From Clostridiales bacterium UBA4080 (GTDB lineage: Bacteria; Bacillota; Clostridia; Lachnospirales; Vallitaleaceae), in the NCBI GenBank assembly GCA_002381865.1, contig DFYO01000049.1, positions 24,374-84,823 on the forward strand: DNA of 60,450 nt. The letters are read 5' to 3'. Made by a program: the position numbers and the translations under genes. Within the stretch, counting starts at the first letter, position 1, and each line of letters starts with the position of its first letter. Positions 32,339 through 42,572 of the stretch are shown piece after piece. A model generated the notes under the pieces. That model searched no databases, was not told where the DNA came from, and was given only the letters and a program-made list of their open reading frames with translations.

Positions 32339-33295
32339 TTACTCATGAAGCTTATAAAGCATTGCAGCTCCTATTATTCCTGCTTCATTTCCAAGCTCTG
32401 CAATTTTAATTTCAGTTTTGAAAAACTCTTTGCCTCCATAAATCTCTTTTTCTATTTTTTTCTTTAAAGGAATTACAAGATTGTCTCCCTGCTTTGATAC
32501 TCCTCCACCCAATACTATTACCTGTGGCTGGAGAAAATGTATAACATTTGTCAGTCCTACAGCAAGATATTTAATATACTCATCTATAAGCTTTCCCGCC
32601 CAAGCATCTCCCTTTTGTGCCGCATCAAATGGAATCTTTGCATTCATTTTTTCCAAATCTCCCTTAACCAGCTTGTTTAAGAGGGACTCTGGATGCTTTA
32701 AAGCCATTTGCTTTGCATGCTTTATTAATCCTGTTGCAGAGGAATAGGATTCCCAGCAGCCTTTTCTTCCACAGGAGCAATCATCACCATCTGCCAAAAT
32801 TACTGCATGTCCAATTTCTCCTCCACCACCAAAGCTACCCGAAATTATTCTTCCGTCTAAAATTATTCCACCGCCTACACCCGTTCCAAGAGTTACTGCG
32901 ACCATATCTCTGTATTTTTTGCCTGCCCCACTTTCATATTCACCAAATGCAGCAGCATTTGCGTCGTTTTCTAAATAAACTGGAATATTAAAGTAGCTTT
33001 GGAAAACCTTTGCAACAGAAGAATTCTTAAAATTAAGATTGTTTGCATAAATTAGTATTCCTTTTTCAGAATCCACCATTCCCGGGCTTCCAATTCCAAT
33101 AGAGTGAATCTGCGACTGTTCAATTTTTGCTTTTTCAATCAAATGTATTGAAAGCTCTGCCATTGCTTTGATAATTTCCTCATCGCTTCGTTCACGATGA
33201 GTTGGCACAGATTCTTTAATCAGAATTTCGCCTTCCTTAGATACTATTGCAGCCGCAATATTAGTGCCTCCTAAATCAATCCCAATTGTATACAT
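32339..33295 (-). CDS. glcK: ROK-family glucokinase
   Basis: This kinase of about 318 aa phosphorylates glucose. It shows the ATP site IGIDLGGTNIAAAIV at the N-terminus, sugar-binding ENDANAAAFGE, GTGVGGGIILDG, and the ROK zinc signature HAVILADGDDCSCGRKGCWE (His plus three Cys). ATG at 33295 is chosen behind GGAGAGG; a TTG two codons earlier is possible. No helix-turn-helix is present, so it is an enzyme, not a NagC-type repressor. The neighbour hprK, 80 bp upstream, suggests a link with carbon control. Confidence 0.93.
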   Translation of the reverse strand: MYTIGIDLGGTNIAAAIVSKEGEILIKESVPTHRERSDEEIIKAMAELSIHLIEKAKIEQSQIHSIGIGSPGMVDSEKGILIYANNLNFKNSSVAKVFQSYFNIPVYLENDANAAAFGEYESGAGKKYRDMVAVTLGTGVGGGIILDGRIISGSFGGGGEIGHAVILADGDDCSCGRKGCWESYSSATGLIKHAKQMALKHPESLLNKLVKGDLEKMNAKIPFDAAQKGDAWAGKLIDEYIKYLAVGLTNVIHFLQPQVIVLGGGVSKQGDNLVIPLKKKIEKEIYGGKEFFKTEIKIAELGNEAGIIGAAMLYKLHE

Positions 33296-33375
33296 AAACA
33301 AGCCTCTCCTTTGCTTTATGCTTTAATATTCTAATTCTACATATTTTTTCTTTTCAAGCGCCTTATATTTTAATA

Positions 33376-34332
33376 CTATGATTCTCCGTATTTTTCCTTT
33401 TCAAGCGCTTTTTTCTTTAAATTACCCATTACCCTGTCATTTAATTCTTGAGCAGCATTATATCCCATTGCCCTTTGTCTATGATTAATTGCTGCTGATT
33501 CAACAATTATTGACAAATTCCTTCCCGGACGAATTGGAATAGTATGGCAAATAACCTTGTTTCCAAGAATCTCAGTATATTCCTCAGTTAATCCCAATCT
33601 ATCATATTCTTTTTTAGAGTCCCATTCCTCTAGCTTGATAACCAAATCAATAGAATGTCTTTCTTTTACAGAGCCCACACCAAATAATGTTTTGCAATCA
33701 ATAATTCCTATTCCTCTAAGCTCTATAAGATATCTGATGACATCCGGTGAGGTTCCCAGCAGCGTTTCATCAGAGACCTTTGCAATTTCAACTACGTCAT
33801 CAGCTACCAATCTGTGTCCTCTTTTTATAAGCTCAAGTGCAGCCTCGCTTTTTCCAATTCCGCTTTCTCCTGTAATCAATACTCCTTCCCCAAAAACATC
33901 TACTAGTCCTCCATGTATTGATACCGTAGGTGCCAGCTCTACCTTCAAATGACGAATCAGCTCTGACATAAAATAGGAGGTTGGTTTGCTGGTCTGCAAT
34001 ATTGGGACCTGATATTTTTTAGCTGAATCCATTATCTCCTTCATCGGTTCAAGCTCTCTAGATAAAATTAAACATGGTATTTTGCTAGAAATCAGCTTAT
34101 CAAGCACCTCTTTTCTCTTAGCTGGCTTTAAGGTTTCCAAATAAGTGTATTCTACCTTACCGATAATTTGAAGTCTGTCTGCGTCAAAATACTCAAAAAA
34201 CCCTGTTAATTGAAGTGCTGGTCTGTTTACATCACTAATTAATATTTTGATGTTTTCAGTAGGAATATCAGGTGTAAGATTACTTAATCTTAATTTCTCT
34301 ATAATATTATCTAATTCAACGGATGCTGCCAT
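33376..34332 (-). CDS. hprK: HPr kinase/phosphorylase
   Basis: This 318-aa enzyme phosphorylates Ser46 of HPr and so drives CcpA-dependent catabolite control. An N-terminal DRTGG-like domain (about 1-130) is followed by the kinase domain. This has Walker A GESGIGKSEAALELI, the DDVVEI catalytic region and the signature ELRGIGIIDCKTLFG. Length is canonical. AGGAGG precedes ATG. It lies 90 bp downstream of uvrC and ahead of the glucokinase gene. Confidence 0.97.
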   Translation of the reverse strand: MAASVELDNIIEKLRLSNLTPDIPTENIKILISDVNRPALQLTGFFEYFDADRLQIIGKVEYTYLETLKPAKRKEVLDKLISSKIPCLILSRELEPMKEIMDSAKKYQVPILQTSKPTSYFMSELIRHLKVELAPTVSIHGGLVDVFGEGVLITGESGIGKSEAALELIKRGHRLVADDVVEIAKVSDETLLGTSPDVIRYLIELRGIGIIDCKTLFGVGSVKERHSIDLVIKLEEWDSKKEYDRLGLTEEYTEILGNKVICHTIPIRPGRNLSIIVESAAINHRQRAMGYNAAQELNDRVMGNLKKKALEKEKYGES

Positions 34333-34421
34333 ATTGACCTCCTAGTCTCTAATTTTAACGGTACTATCCTATAAATAAGCATAGCCCTTCTTAATCATTT
34401 TATCACAAAAACCTTTTAATG

Positions 34422-36281
34422 CTATCTAAAAAAATAATAAACTGCTTCAGCCTGTTTGATATTAATACCCTTAACCTTTTGAAGCTCTTCAAGCGTCGCT
34501 TCTTTAATAGCTTCCACCGAACCCAAATCTAGCAGCAGCGCTTTTCTGCTTTTAGGCCCTATACCCTTAATCTGGTCTAAGACCGATTCAAGTTGTGCCT
34601 TACCTCTAAGATTTCTGTGATATTCAATTGCAAATCTATGCACCTCATCTTGAATTCTTGTAACTAAATTAAAAACGTTCTGATGCTTTGACAAATCTAT
34701 TTCTAAATTATTATAAATCAATCCCCTTGTGTGGTGTGTATCATCCTTAACCATTCCGCATACAGGAATTTCCATACCAATTAATTCTAGCGCTTCAGTG
34801 ACTGCAGAAACATGACCTTTTCCTCCATCTACTAGCAATAATCCCGGAAATTTGGAAAACTTTCCATACTCCTTGTCCAGACCTTTTATTAACAATTGTT
34901 TTTGTTCCTCCAAGCCTCTTTGAAATCTCCTGGTCACAACCTCTTGCATGCTTGCATAATCATCTGTACCTGTAACCGTTTTTATTCTAAACTTTCTATA
35001 CTCTCTTTTTTTAGGCTCCCCTTCCTCAAAAACAACCATTGCCCCGACAGATTCAAGCCCTTGTGTGTTAGAAATATCATAAGCTTCAACTCTAAAGTTA
35101 TCCTGCTCTAAATTCAAAAGCTGATATAAATGGGTAATAGCTCCCTTTGTTTTTAGCTGTTTTTTTCTAAAGGTATCTCCAAATTGCTTTAGTGAAATTT
35201 CTGCATTCTTCTGTGCTAGGTGTAGAAGCTTACTTTTATCACCCTTTTGAGGTACTAAAAGCGAGACTTTTTGTCCTTTTCTGTCAGAAAGCCACTCTTC
35301 AATAATTCCTGCTTCCTCAATTTGCTCTTGAAGAATAATTTCCTTTGGAACGTAGGGCGAACCCGAGTAAAATTGCTTAATAAAAATACCCAGAACTTCT
35401 TTTTGCTCCATTTCCTCAGTGTTTTTAATAGAAATCTGTTCTCTTCCTACCATTTTACCATTCCTGATAAAGAAAACCTGAATAAGAAATGATTTTTCAT
35501 CTCTTGCGCATCCAACTATATCTTGATCTTTATTATTAGCTTTTTCAATTTTTTGCTTTTCAGCTATTACGTTTATACTTTTAAGCTGATCTCTATATTC
35601 TGCTGCCTTCTCAAACTCAAGATTTTCTGAAGCAGCCTCCATTTTCTCCTTAAGTAGTGCTGTTATTTGGCTAAAATTTCCACTTAAAAAGCCAATCACT
35701 TCATCAATGTTGGCTTTATATTCTTTTGCACCTATATACCCCTGGCAGGGCGCATTGCATTGTCCAATATGATAATAAAGACAAGGCCTTTCCTTGCCAA
35801 TATTTTCTGGAAGCTTTCTGCTGCAGGATCGAATTTTCCATATTTTTCTCAGTAATTCTATGATATCCTTTGCAGCTAATGCATTAGTATATGGACCAAA
35901 ATACTTTGCCTTGTCCCTTTCCACTGTTCTTGTATAAATCACTCTTGGAAATTCCTCTTGAACAGTTACTTTAATATATGGAAAGGTTTTATCATCCTTA
36001 AGCAGAGTATTGTATCTTGGTCTGTGCTTCTTTATTAAATTACACTCTAATATCAAGGCCTCCATTTCAGAATCCGTTACAATATACTCGAAGCTCTGAA
36101 TTTGCGAAACCATTTTTTTTATTTTGGAAGTATGATTAGCTGATGCCTGAAAATATTGTCTAACCCTGTTTTTAAGCACAATAGCTTTCCCAACATAAAT
36201 TATATTCTCCCTGGCATCCTTCATCAGATATACACCTGGTTTTATGGGAAGCTTTGAAAGCTCTTCCTTAATATCAAACAT
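34422..36281 (-). CDS. uvrC: excinuclease ABC subunit C
   Basis: This 619-aa nuclease makes both incisions in nucleotide excision repair. It has an N-terminal GIY-YIG domain (GVYLMKDARENIIYVGKA), a Cys-rich iron-sulfur-type region (CSRKL, CLYYHIGQCNAPC), a UVR domain (ASENLEFEKAAEYRDQL), an RNase H-like endonuclease (AYDISNTQG, LLVDGGKGH) and C-terminal helix-hairpin-helix repeats (IKGIGPKSRKALL). It is 24 bp downstream of the DEAD-box helicase gene. Its partners uvrA and uvrB are about 8 kb away. Confidence 0.98.
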   Translation of the reverse strand: MFDIKEELSKLPIKPGVYLMKDARENIIYVGKAIVLKNRVRQYFQASANHTSKIKKMVSQIQSFEYIVTDSEMEALILECNLIKKHRPRYNTLLKDDKTFPYIKVTVQEEFPRVIYTRTVERDKAKYFGPYTNALAAKDIIELLRKIWKIRSCSRKLPENIGKERPCLYYHIGQCNAPCQGYIGAKEYKANIDEVIGFLSGNFSQITALLKEKMEAASENLEFEKAAEYRDQLKSINVIAEKQKIEKANNKDQDIVGCARDEKSFLIQVFFIRNGKMVGREQISIKNTEEMEQKEVLGIFIKQFYSGSPYVPKEIILQEQIEEAGIIEEWLSDRKGQKVSLLVPQKGDKSKLLHLAQKNAEISLKQFGDTFRKKQLKTKGAITHLYQLLNLEQDNFRVEAYDISNTQGLESVGAMVVFEEGEPKKREYRKFRIKTVTGTDDYASMQEVVTRRFQRGLEEQKQLLIKGLDKEYGKFSKFPGLLLVDGGKGHVSAVTEALELIGMEIPVCGMVKDDTHHTRGLIYNNLEIDLSKHQNVFNLVTRIQDEVHRFAIEYHRNLRGKAQLESVLDQIKGIGPKSRKALLLDLGSVEAIKEATLEELQKVKGINIKQAEAVYYFFR

Positions 36282-36305
36282 AATTTCACTTCCTAACGCT
36301 TAATA

Positions 36306-37937
36306 TTACTTAATGTTAGCTATTTCAATATTAACCTTTTTATTGTTAATTCGTATGTTTTTCACCTTTTTGCTTTGCACATTCTTTGCACTCATCTCGT
36401 CAATATCTACAAATGAGAATTTTTCTAGTATGTCTATAGAGCCAACCTTTTGTGCACTAACCCCAAATTCCGAGATAATAGCTCCTAAAATATGGTTTGG
36501 CTTAACTCCGTCTTTCCTACCTACATTCAAGAACATTCTAACCATTCCCTTTTCTGTTCTAACCTTTCCTGGTCTCTTTCTTTGAGAATCACTAGTTCTT
36601 GTTGTAGCACTTAAGTCATTGTAGTATACATTTATATCATTTAAATCTGTTTTTTCATGAAGCTCTAGGTTCATTTTAATTAAAGCAGCTGCTATTTCTT
36701 CTAAGGTAAAATCTTCTCTGTCAAGCTTTTCTAAAAGCTTTAAGTATTTTTCTAGATCTTCCTGTCCTGCTGTTTCTTTTATAGTTTCAAAAAAATTATC
36801 AATATTGCTTTCATTAACTTCCTCAAGTGTAGGAATCTTATTTTTAGCAATACTTTTTTTGGTATATTGCATAATGTTTTGTAAAAGTCTGTTTTCAGGC
36901 TTTGAAACCAAGGTTATGGAACGGCCCTTCATTCCAGCTCTTCCGCTTCTTCCAATTCTATGTACATAATATTCTTCCTTATCTGGAACGTCAAAGTTAA
37001 TAATTAAATCAACATTTTTAATATCCAGACCTCTGGCTGCAACATCTGTTGCAACAAGAATCTTCACAAGACCCTCATTAAACTTTTTAAGTACACTTAT
37101 TCTCAGCTCTTGCTTTAAATCACCATGAATTTTCTCTGACATATAGCCTCTTGCCATAAGCGCATCTGCTACGTCATCTACCGTAACCTTTTTATTACAA
37201 AAAACAATACATCTATTAGGTTTATTAACATCAAGTATTCTGCATAATGCTTCTGTTTTGTGTTTTCCAGCAACTGGACTGTATTCCTGTGCAATGGTAT
37301 CGGCAGTCATAACTGCAGATTTAACTTTAATATGCTTTGGATCCTTTTGGTATTTGTTTACAATATCTAAAATACTTCTTGGCATGGTAGCAGAAAACAA
37401 AATGGTCTGTCTGTCTTCATTAATATCAGAAAGAATAAACTCAATATCCTCTCTAAAGCCCATTTTGAGCATTTCATCTGCTTCATCCATAATTACTGTA
37501 TGAATATCATCAACCTTCATAGTTTTTCTTCTAATATGGTCAATAGTTCTTCCTGGCGTTCCAATAATAATCTGTGCTCCGCCTCTTAACGCTGTTATCT
37601 GGCGATTAATTGGCTCCCCTCCGTAAACTGCAACAGTTCTAATGCCTGGTAAAAACTTTGTAAGCTTTCTAACTTCATTAGCTACCTGAACGGAAAGCTC
37701 TCTTGTCGGGCACATAATTAATACTTGTGGTTTTCTTAATTGCATATCAATTTTATGTAAAATCGGTATAACAAAAGCAGCAGTTTTTCCTGTTCCTGTT
37801 TGTGATTGTCCAATAATGTCATGCCCTTCAATAATCAGTGGTATTGTCTGCTTTTGAATTGATGTAAGCTCTGTATATCCTAGCTCATCAACCGCTTTTC
37901 TAATTTCTGGTAAAACATTCATTTCATTAAATATCAT
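36306..37937 (-). CDS. DEAD-box RNA helicase with DbpA-type RNA-binding domain
   Basis: This 543-aa ATP-dependent RNA helicase probably acts in ribosome assembly or cold adaptation. It shows the Q motif (ELGYTELTSIQKQTIPLI), Walker A SQTGTGKTA, PTRELSVQ, DEADEMLKMGF, SAT and the C-terminal HRIGRSGRAG. After a linker, the last 75 residues (RMFLNVGRKDGVKPNHILGA...) form a DbpA/YxiN-like RNA-recognition domain. Such domains can direct the enzyme to 23S rRNA. CshA/DeaD and DbpA names are both possible. A promoter lies at 38013-38041. Confidence 0.95.
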   Translation of the reverse strand: MIFNEMNVLPEIRKAVDELGYTELTSIQKQTIPLIIEGHDIIGQSQTGTGKTAAFVIPILHKIDMQLRKPQVLIMCPTRELSVQVANEVRKLTKFLPGIRTVAVYGGEPINRQITALRGGAQIIIGTPGRTIDHIRRKTMKVDDIHTVIMDEADEMLKMGFREDIEFILSDINEDRQTILFSATMPRSILDIVNKYQKDPKHIKVKSAVMTADTIAQEYSPVAGKHKTEALCRILDVNKPNRCIVFCNKKVTVDDVADALMARGYMSEKIHGDLKQELRISVLKKFNEGLVKILVATDVAARGLDIKNVDLIINFDVPDKEEYYVHRIGRSGRAGMKGRSITLVSKPENRLLQNIMQYTKKSIAKNKIPTLEEVNESNIDNFFETIKETAGQEDLEKYLKLLEKLDREDFTLEEIAAALIKMNLELHEKTDLNDINVYYNDLSATTRTSDSQRKRPGKVRTEKGMVRMFLNVGRKDGVKPNHILGAIISEFGVSAQKVGSIDILEKFSFVDIDEMSAKNVQSKKVKNIRINNKKVNIEIANIK

Positions 37938-38012
37938 ATTATTATCATCCTACTTTTCTAAATCTTTATCATCTGGTTTCTTTTGCAATATTTTTCTTGT
38001 CGCAATCTGTCT

Positions 38013-38041
38013 ACTATAACATATAAATGCCTATTTTACAA
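38013..38041 (-). promoter_or_regulatory. promoter for the DEAD-box helicase-uvrC operon
   Basis: On the minus strand TTGTAA (38036-38041), a 17-bp spacer and TATAGT (38013-38018) precede the helicase by about 75 bp. The leader contains no further recognised element. Confidence 0.6.
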
Positions 38042-38104
38042 CTATCTTAAAGTTATTCAGCAGTTTCACCGTTTTTCATTAAATAAGCGCATGATTTTTG
38101 ATAA

Positions 38105-39703
38105 TTATTCTTCAATAATCTTTTCTCCATTCCAATAATAGTCTGCCTGAAGATTTTTTTGTTCCCTGATAAATATAGTTTCATCCTTAATTTTTATTTG
38201 TACTCCTGGATATGTTGCTTTTCTTATCTTAACCTCTCCTTCTCCCTTTGTTTTTAGGAAGCTGGAGTATTTTTTTCTCATATTCATAAGCTTTGAAAGT
38301 CTGTTCTTTGTTTCATAATACTCAGCATCAAGAACATCCATCTTAAATCTGTCCTCATTAGTCATATCATCAAGCTTGAATTTAGACATTGTCTTTTTTA
38401 AGCTTTCCATCTTTTCTTTTAGGTTTTCAATAATTGTTCCCATATCTTCATATTCTTTTTTCATTTCAAGTCTATTAAAGCCCTCAACATTTATTTTTGT
38501 AGGTATTCCTGCCTTGCTGCCAAGCTCACTTACATCTACACGAATTTTAGCGTCAACCTCTCCGCCTATTATTTTGCTTGAGGTAGATTCCATAATTACC
38601 TCCTTGGCTTTTATCGTACAGTTCATTACATAATAACCAATATTTAAGGTTCCTTCACATTCAATCGTGCAGTCAGAAGCAAACTTTGTATAAACATCAC
38701 CCTTAGCTATTATTTTAGCCTTATTTTTGCCAGCAATTCCACCTCTTATATATATATTGCCCTCACGGCTTTCAATCCTGTCTGCTCCACCAACTCCCAT
38801 TGCTCCCAAAATCTGTATATCATTTTCAGCAACAACAGAAAAATTGTCTTCTACGGTATTTTTTACATCAACAAATCCATCAAAATCAATATTCCCTGTA
38901 TGAAAGCAAACATCACCATCAATTTCAATATAATTACTAACACTTATCTGGTCATTGTTAAAAACAACTGCTCCTGTTCTTTTCGCAAAAAGCACTGTTA
39001 CATTATTCTTTTCATCAAATACCTCTTTTACCGAAAGTCTGTCATATTTCAAGCGCTCTTGCTTTCCATTTAAAGCTACTACCTCCTCGTCGAAAAGATT
39101 CCTACCCGGAGTTCCCTCTGTCGGTTCTATTCTCTCTCCCAGCCACTGACCCTCCTCAACCTTGTTAATCAGGTTTAACTCATAGTGATTAACACTGCCA
39201 TCCTGAAAAAGCACTGGCTCTGATTTCTTGACTTCATAATAAGTAATTACAGCATCATTACCAGCTACAGGTTCAATGCCCTTTGCCACCTCGAATTTTT
39301 CCATTGGTTTCATATTCTCTGCAATCCTGTTAATATCTATTCCAAAGGTTATATTCTGAGTTAAGGCTGCGTCTATTATTTCAGAAACCAACTGTTTTTT
39401 ATTGTGTTCTTCATATTCTTTATCTGTTAGTCTTAAAATTGCGTAAGCTGATAGCTTGTCACTGTTTACATTAACCTCAATCTTTGGTCGGAGCTCTCCA
39501 ATTTTTATACCCGTCGAAAGACCATTGTCAAGTGCTGATTTCAGAGCAACAAAAAGGGTTATGGAAACTCTGGGAAAACCTTTAATAATACTATTAAAAG
39601 TCTGAAGGTCATAACCTTTTTTTAAAACCTTAATATATACATTTTCATCTGCCGTTTCAATTATAATTGATTCGTTCTGAAATAATATCTGCTCCAAATT
39701 CAT
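38105..39703 (-). CDS. FapA-family (DUF342) polymer-forming-like protein
   Basis: This 532-aa cytoplasmic protein has an N-terminal alpha/beta part. The DUF342/FapA domain follows (about 150-400), with many Gly-rich parallel beta repeats (DGDVCFHTGNIDFDGFVDVKN, IQILGAMGVGGADRIESREGNIYIRGGIAG). A coiled coil (about 415-475) and a short C-terminal beta tail end the protein. Family members occur in many Firmicutes and have been linked to cell-surface or motility control; a precise role is not known. AGGAGG lies very close to the ATG, so the exact start is uncertain. It is divergent from the EF-hand-like gene. Confidence 0.82.
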   Translation of the reverse strand: MNLEQILFQNESIIIETADENVYIKVLKKGYDLQTFNSIIKGFPRVSITLFVALKSALDNGLSTGIKIGELRPKIEVNVNSDKLSAYAILRLTDKEYEEHNKKQLVSEIIDAALTQNITFGIDINRIAENMKPMEKFEVAKGIEPVAGNDAVITYYEVKKSEPVLFQDGSVNHYELNLINKVEEGQWLGERIEPTEGTPGRNLFDEEVVALNGKQERLKYDRLSVKEVFDEKNNVTVLFAKRTGAVVFNNDQISVSNYIEIDGDVCFHTGNIDFDGFVDVKNTVEDNFSVVAENDIQILGAMGVGGADRIESREGNIYIRGGIAGKNKAKIIAKGDVYTKFASDCTIECEGTLNIGYYVMNCTIKAKEVIMESTSSKIIGGEVDAKIRVDVSELGSKAGIPTKINVEGFNRLEMKKEYEDMGTIIENLKEKMESLKKTMSKFKLDDMTNEDRFKMDVLDAEYYETKNRLSKLMNMRKKYSSFLKTKGEGEVKIRKATYPGVQIKIKDETIFIREQKNLQADYYWNGEKIIEE

Positions 39704-39899
39704 CACCCTCCTATTCGTATATAATAATTATAGTTTAATTTTTGAACATAATCAACAAATCCTTTTATATTTTCAGAAATATTTGCACATACTGTACATA
39801 ATCATTATTTTTTTTTGCATATCGTCCGATAATTATAAAACAATACACTATACTTATCGTACATTTTTTTAATTTCCTTAAACCTTTGGAGGTGTAAAT

Positions 39900-40931
39900 A
39901 TGAAAATTGAAAGCAGCAATATTCAAATGGCTGCCCAAACCACCCAGCAGAAAACTCTTTCTGTTTCCGAACAGCTTGAAATTTGGGTCGATAAAAATGC
40001 AGCTGATGCAAACAAAACCGCAAATGCAATTACAATAACTGACTCCTTAAGCCTAGCCTCATCTAAAGAAGTACAAGCCGAAGCCCTATTCGAGCTTTCT
40101 CCTGAGGATGAAAACAAGATAAAGCTTTTGAACAAACTGCTTGAAAGCCTCACGGGCAAAAAGTTTAAGTTTGTTATTCCAAAAGCGTTCTTTAAACGAG
40201 CTGCTTCAAATCAGCCTACTTATGAGGCTCCTTCACCTCAGCAAGCACAGCCTCAGCAACGTCAGGGCTGGGGATTAAGCTATCAAAAGCACGAGTCCTA
40301 CAGCGAACAGGCTTCTTTAAGCTTTGAAGCCACTGGCACTATAAAAACTGCTGATGGAAAAAGTATTTCTCTTCAGCTTAATTTGAATATGTCCAGAAGC
40401 TTTGCTTCTGAAAGCCATCTTTCCATAAAAGCAGGAGATGCCTTAATTGATCCTTTAGTTATTAACTATGATGGCAGTGGAGTTTCCCTGGATAATCAAA
40501 AAATAAGCTTTGATATCGATAATGATGGTAAAGAAAATTCCATTTCTTTTGTAAAAAATGGAAGTGGTTTTCTTGCCTTTGATAAAAACAAGGATGGTAT
40601 TATAAATAACGGAAGCGAGCTATTTGGTCCTGCAAGCGGAGATGGCTTTTTAGAGCTTTCGGCTTTTGATAGTGATCAGAATATGTGGATAGATGAAAAT
40701 GATGAAATATATAACAGCCTTCGAATATGGACAAAAGACGAAAACGGAAATGACCAGCTTTTTGCACTTGGTGAAAAGGGTGTGGGAGCCATTTTCCTTG
40801 GTTCTCTTAATACCCCTTATGAATTAAAGTCCTCCTCCAACGAGCTTCATGGAAAAATCCAAAAAACCGGAATTTTCCTTAAAGAAGACGGTGGAGCAGG
40901 AACAATTCATCATGTAGACCTATCCGTATAG
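39900..40931 (+). CDS. unknown protein with EF-hand-like calcium loops
   Basis: This 343-aa protein has no signal peptide. The N-terminal 130 residues are polar and partly helical, with a Gln/Pro-rich linker (SPQQAQPQQRQGWG). A beta-rich middle follows (SKISFDIDNDGKENSI-type segments). The C-terminal third has calcium-loop patterns: DIDNDGKEN, DKNKDGIINNGSELFG and DSDQNMWIDENDE. The FDKNKDGIINNGSELFG pattern recurs in large calcium-binding secreted proteins of many bacteria, often close to a C-terminal export signal. Export here is unclear. GGAGG precedes the start. It ends 6 bp before the convergent pyrophosphatase gene. Confidence 0.75.
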   Translation: MKIESSNIQMAAQTTQQKTLSVSEQLEIWVDKNAADANKTANAITITDSLSLASSKEVQAEALFELSPEDENKIKLLNKLLESLTGKKFKFVIPKAFFKRAASNQPTYEAPSPQQAQPQQRQGWGLSYQKHESYSEQASLSFEATGTIKTADGKSISLQLNLNMSRSFASESHLSIKAGDALIDPLVINYDGSGVSLDNQKISFDIDNDGKENSISFVKNGSGFLAFDKNKDGIINNGSELFGPASGDGFLELSAFDSDQNMWIDENDEIYNSLRIWTKDENGNDQLFALGEKGVGAIFLGSLNTPYELKSSSNELHGKIQKTGIFLKEDGGAGTIHHVDLSV

Positions 40932-40937
40932 AGTTGG

Positions 40938-42572
40938 CTATTGCTGAGCTGCCTTCATTAGCTTTGGCACAATTTCTTTTTTTCTGGAGAAGGTATTGTT
41001 TAAGAAAATACTTGCATCACTCTTTTCCATGCTAAATGCATTTTCAGCAATCCACCTTGCCTCTCCTACAGCAATTACTTCTGTTCCTCCTATTACTATA
41101 TTAGTAACCAAGAGAACTGCGAGATCGAAACCTTCTGTCTCGCAGTTTTTTTGCATTTCTTCATTAATCTCAGGATAAAGCTGATATAGTCCCTCGAAAT
41201 CTCCAGTATTGATTTGTGAAATCATTACCTTATATTTTCCAAAGGTAAATTTCTTTTTATCTGTAGCAACTATCTGCACTGGTGTTTTATCCTTCAAGCT
41301 TTCTCCCATTGTAAGCATTTTCATTCCATAATTCACAATACTAAGCCCAAGTTTTTTTGCGAGTCTTTCTGCTATTTCCTTATCTGTTTGTGTACAGGTA
41401 GGAGATTTAAAAACCAAGGTATCTGAAAGTATTCCGCTTAAAAGAATCCCTGCAATTGAATCAGGCATTTCAACATTATTCTCGTAAAACATCTTGCAAA
41501 CTAAAGTGCAAGTACTTCCAACAGGTTCAACCCTGAAATATAAAGGACTCATAGTCTGTATGTCTGCCACTCTGTGATGGTCAATTACTTCAACAATTGT
41601 TACATCTTCAATACCTTGTATAGATTGACCCTTTTCATTATGGTCCATTAAAATTGCTTTTTTTTGCTCAACCTCAAACAAATTACTGCGGGAAATCATT
41701 CCTTTGATATATCCTTGTTCGTCAACAACCGGAAATCTCCTAAATCTAGAGGTAAGCATATTCTTTTTTACATCATCTATCGTTTCATAGGTCGTAAAAT
41801 ACTCTAAATTATCTCTGGCAACAATTGTATCGATTGGATACGCCTGAATTATTTCCTGTATTGTTTCAAAAACATTTTTGCTTGTATAAAATATACACTT
41901 ATTGTCAATGCTTTTTAATTCATTTTGCTCTGAATTTGCAACAACTATAAATCCAGCATTTGTATTTCTTAGATTAATGCTTTTAAATTCTTTATTACTC
42001 AGCAAAATCAAATCTTCTTCTCTTAATTTCTTATCATTTTCTAAGTCTGAATACAAATAAATATTGCCTCGAATAGCTTTAGTATTTTTTTCAACCTTAA
42101 GCAATTCCTCCAAAGGAATATCCAAGGTATCTAGTATGTTTTTAAGGGGTATATTTCTTTGATTTAATTTTTCTATGTCAATTTCCATTCTTAGTACTGG
42201 TAGCAAATCGAAAAAAGAAACAATGCCCATAAGTCTGTCATTATCATCTACTACAGGCAATGATCGCCCCTCCTGTATTGCAATAGCGTCAAGACAATTC
42301 TTAATAGAATCCATTTCATGAACACTAACCACCTCTCTGAAATCAATATCCTCTACCTGAGGCTTTAAATGCTCTAATAATGTCGGCTTTTCTATTTTAA
42401 AATAGTCCAGCACATAGCTCGTCTCGTCATTAATAGCTCCAAGTACGGCTGGAATATATTCATTTTCAGTATCAATAATTTTTTTCAAATATCCATATCC
42501 TATTGCAGAGCATACTGAATCAGTATCTGGATTCATGTGTCCAAAAATATGAATTGGCTTTTTATTACTCAT
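40938..42572 (-). CDS. ppaC: Mn-dependent inorganic pyrophosphatase with CBS and DRTGG domains
   Basis: This 544-aa family II pyrophosphatase is regulated by adenine nucleotides through an insert. The DHH domain begins HIFGHMNPDTDSVCSAIGYGYLK. The first CBS motif follows (about 65-125), then a DRTGG domain (about 200-245), then a second CBS motif (about 250-305). The catalytic EVIDHHRV motif comes next, and the C-terminal DHHA2 domain closes the protein. The inserted-domain form is typical of Clostridia. AMP and ADP usually inhibit and ATP or diadenosine polyphosphates activate. AGGAGG lies before ATG, with an extended TATAAT further up. Confidence 0.96.
   Translation of the reverse strand: MSNKKPIHIFGHMNPDTDSVCSAIGYGYLKKIIDTENEYIPAVLGAINDETSYVLDYFKIEKPTLLEHLKPQVEDIDFREVVSVHEMDSIKNCLDAIAIQEGRSLPVVDDNDRLMGIVSFFDLLPVLRMEIDIEKLNQRNIPLKNILDTLDIPLEELLKVEKNTKAIRGNIYLYSDLENDKKLREEDLILLSNKEFKSINLRNTNAGFIVVANSEQNELKSIDNKCIFYTSKNVFETIQEIIQAYPIDTIVARDNLEYFTTYETIDDVKKNMLTSRFRRFPVVDEQGYIKGMISRSNLFEVEQKKAILMDHNEKGQSIQGIEDVTIVEVIDHHRVADIQTMSPLYFRVEPVGSTCTLVCKMFYENNVEMPDSIAGILLSGILSDTLVFKSPTCTQTDKEIAERLAKKLGLSIVNYGMKMLTMGESLKDKTPVQIVATDKKKFTFGKYKVMISQINTGDFEGLYQLYPEINEEMQKNCETEGFDLAVLLVTNIVIGGTEVIAVGEARWIAENAFSMEKSDASIFLNNTFSRKKEIVPKLMKAAQQ

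Noticed and set aside
39790..39850. Sigma-28-type promoter between the FapA-like and EF-hand-like genes
   Set aside because: A CCGATAA box is present but no TAAA -35 element at proper spacing.
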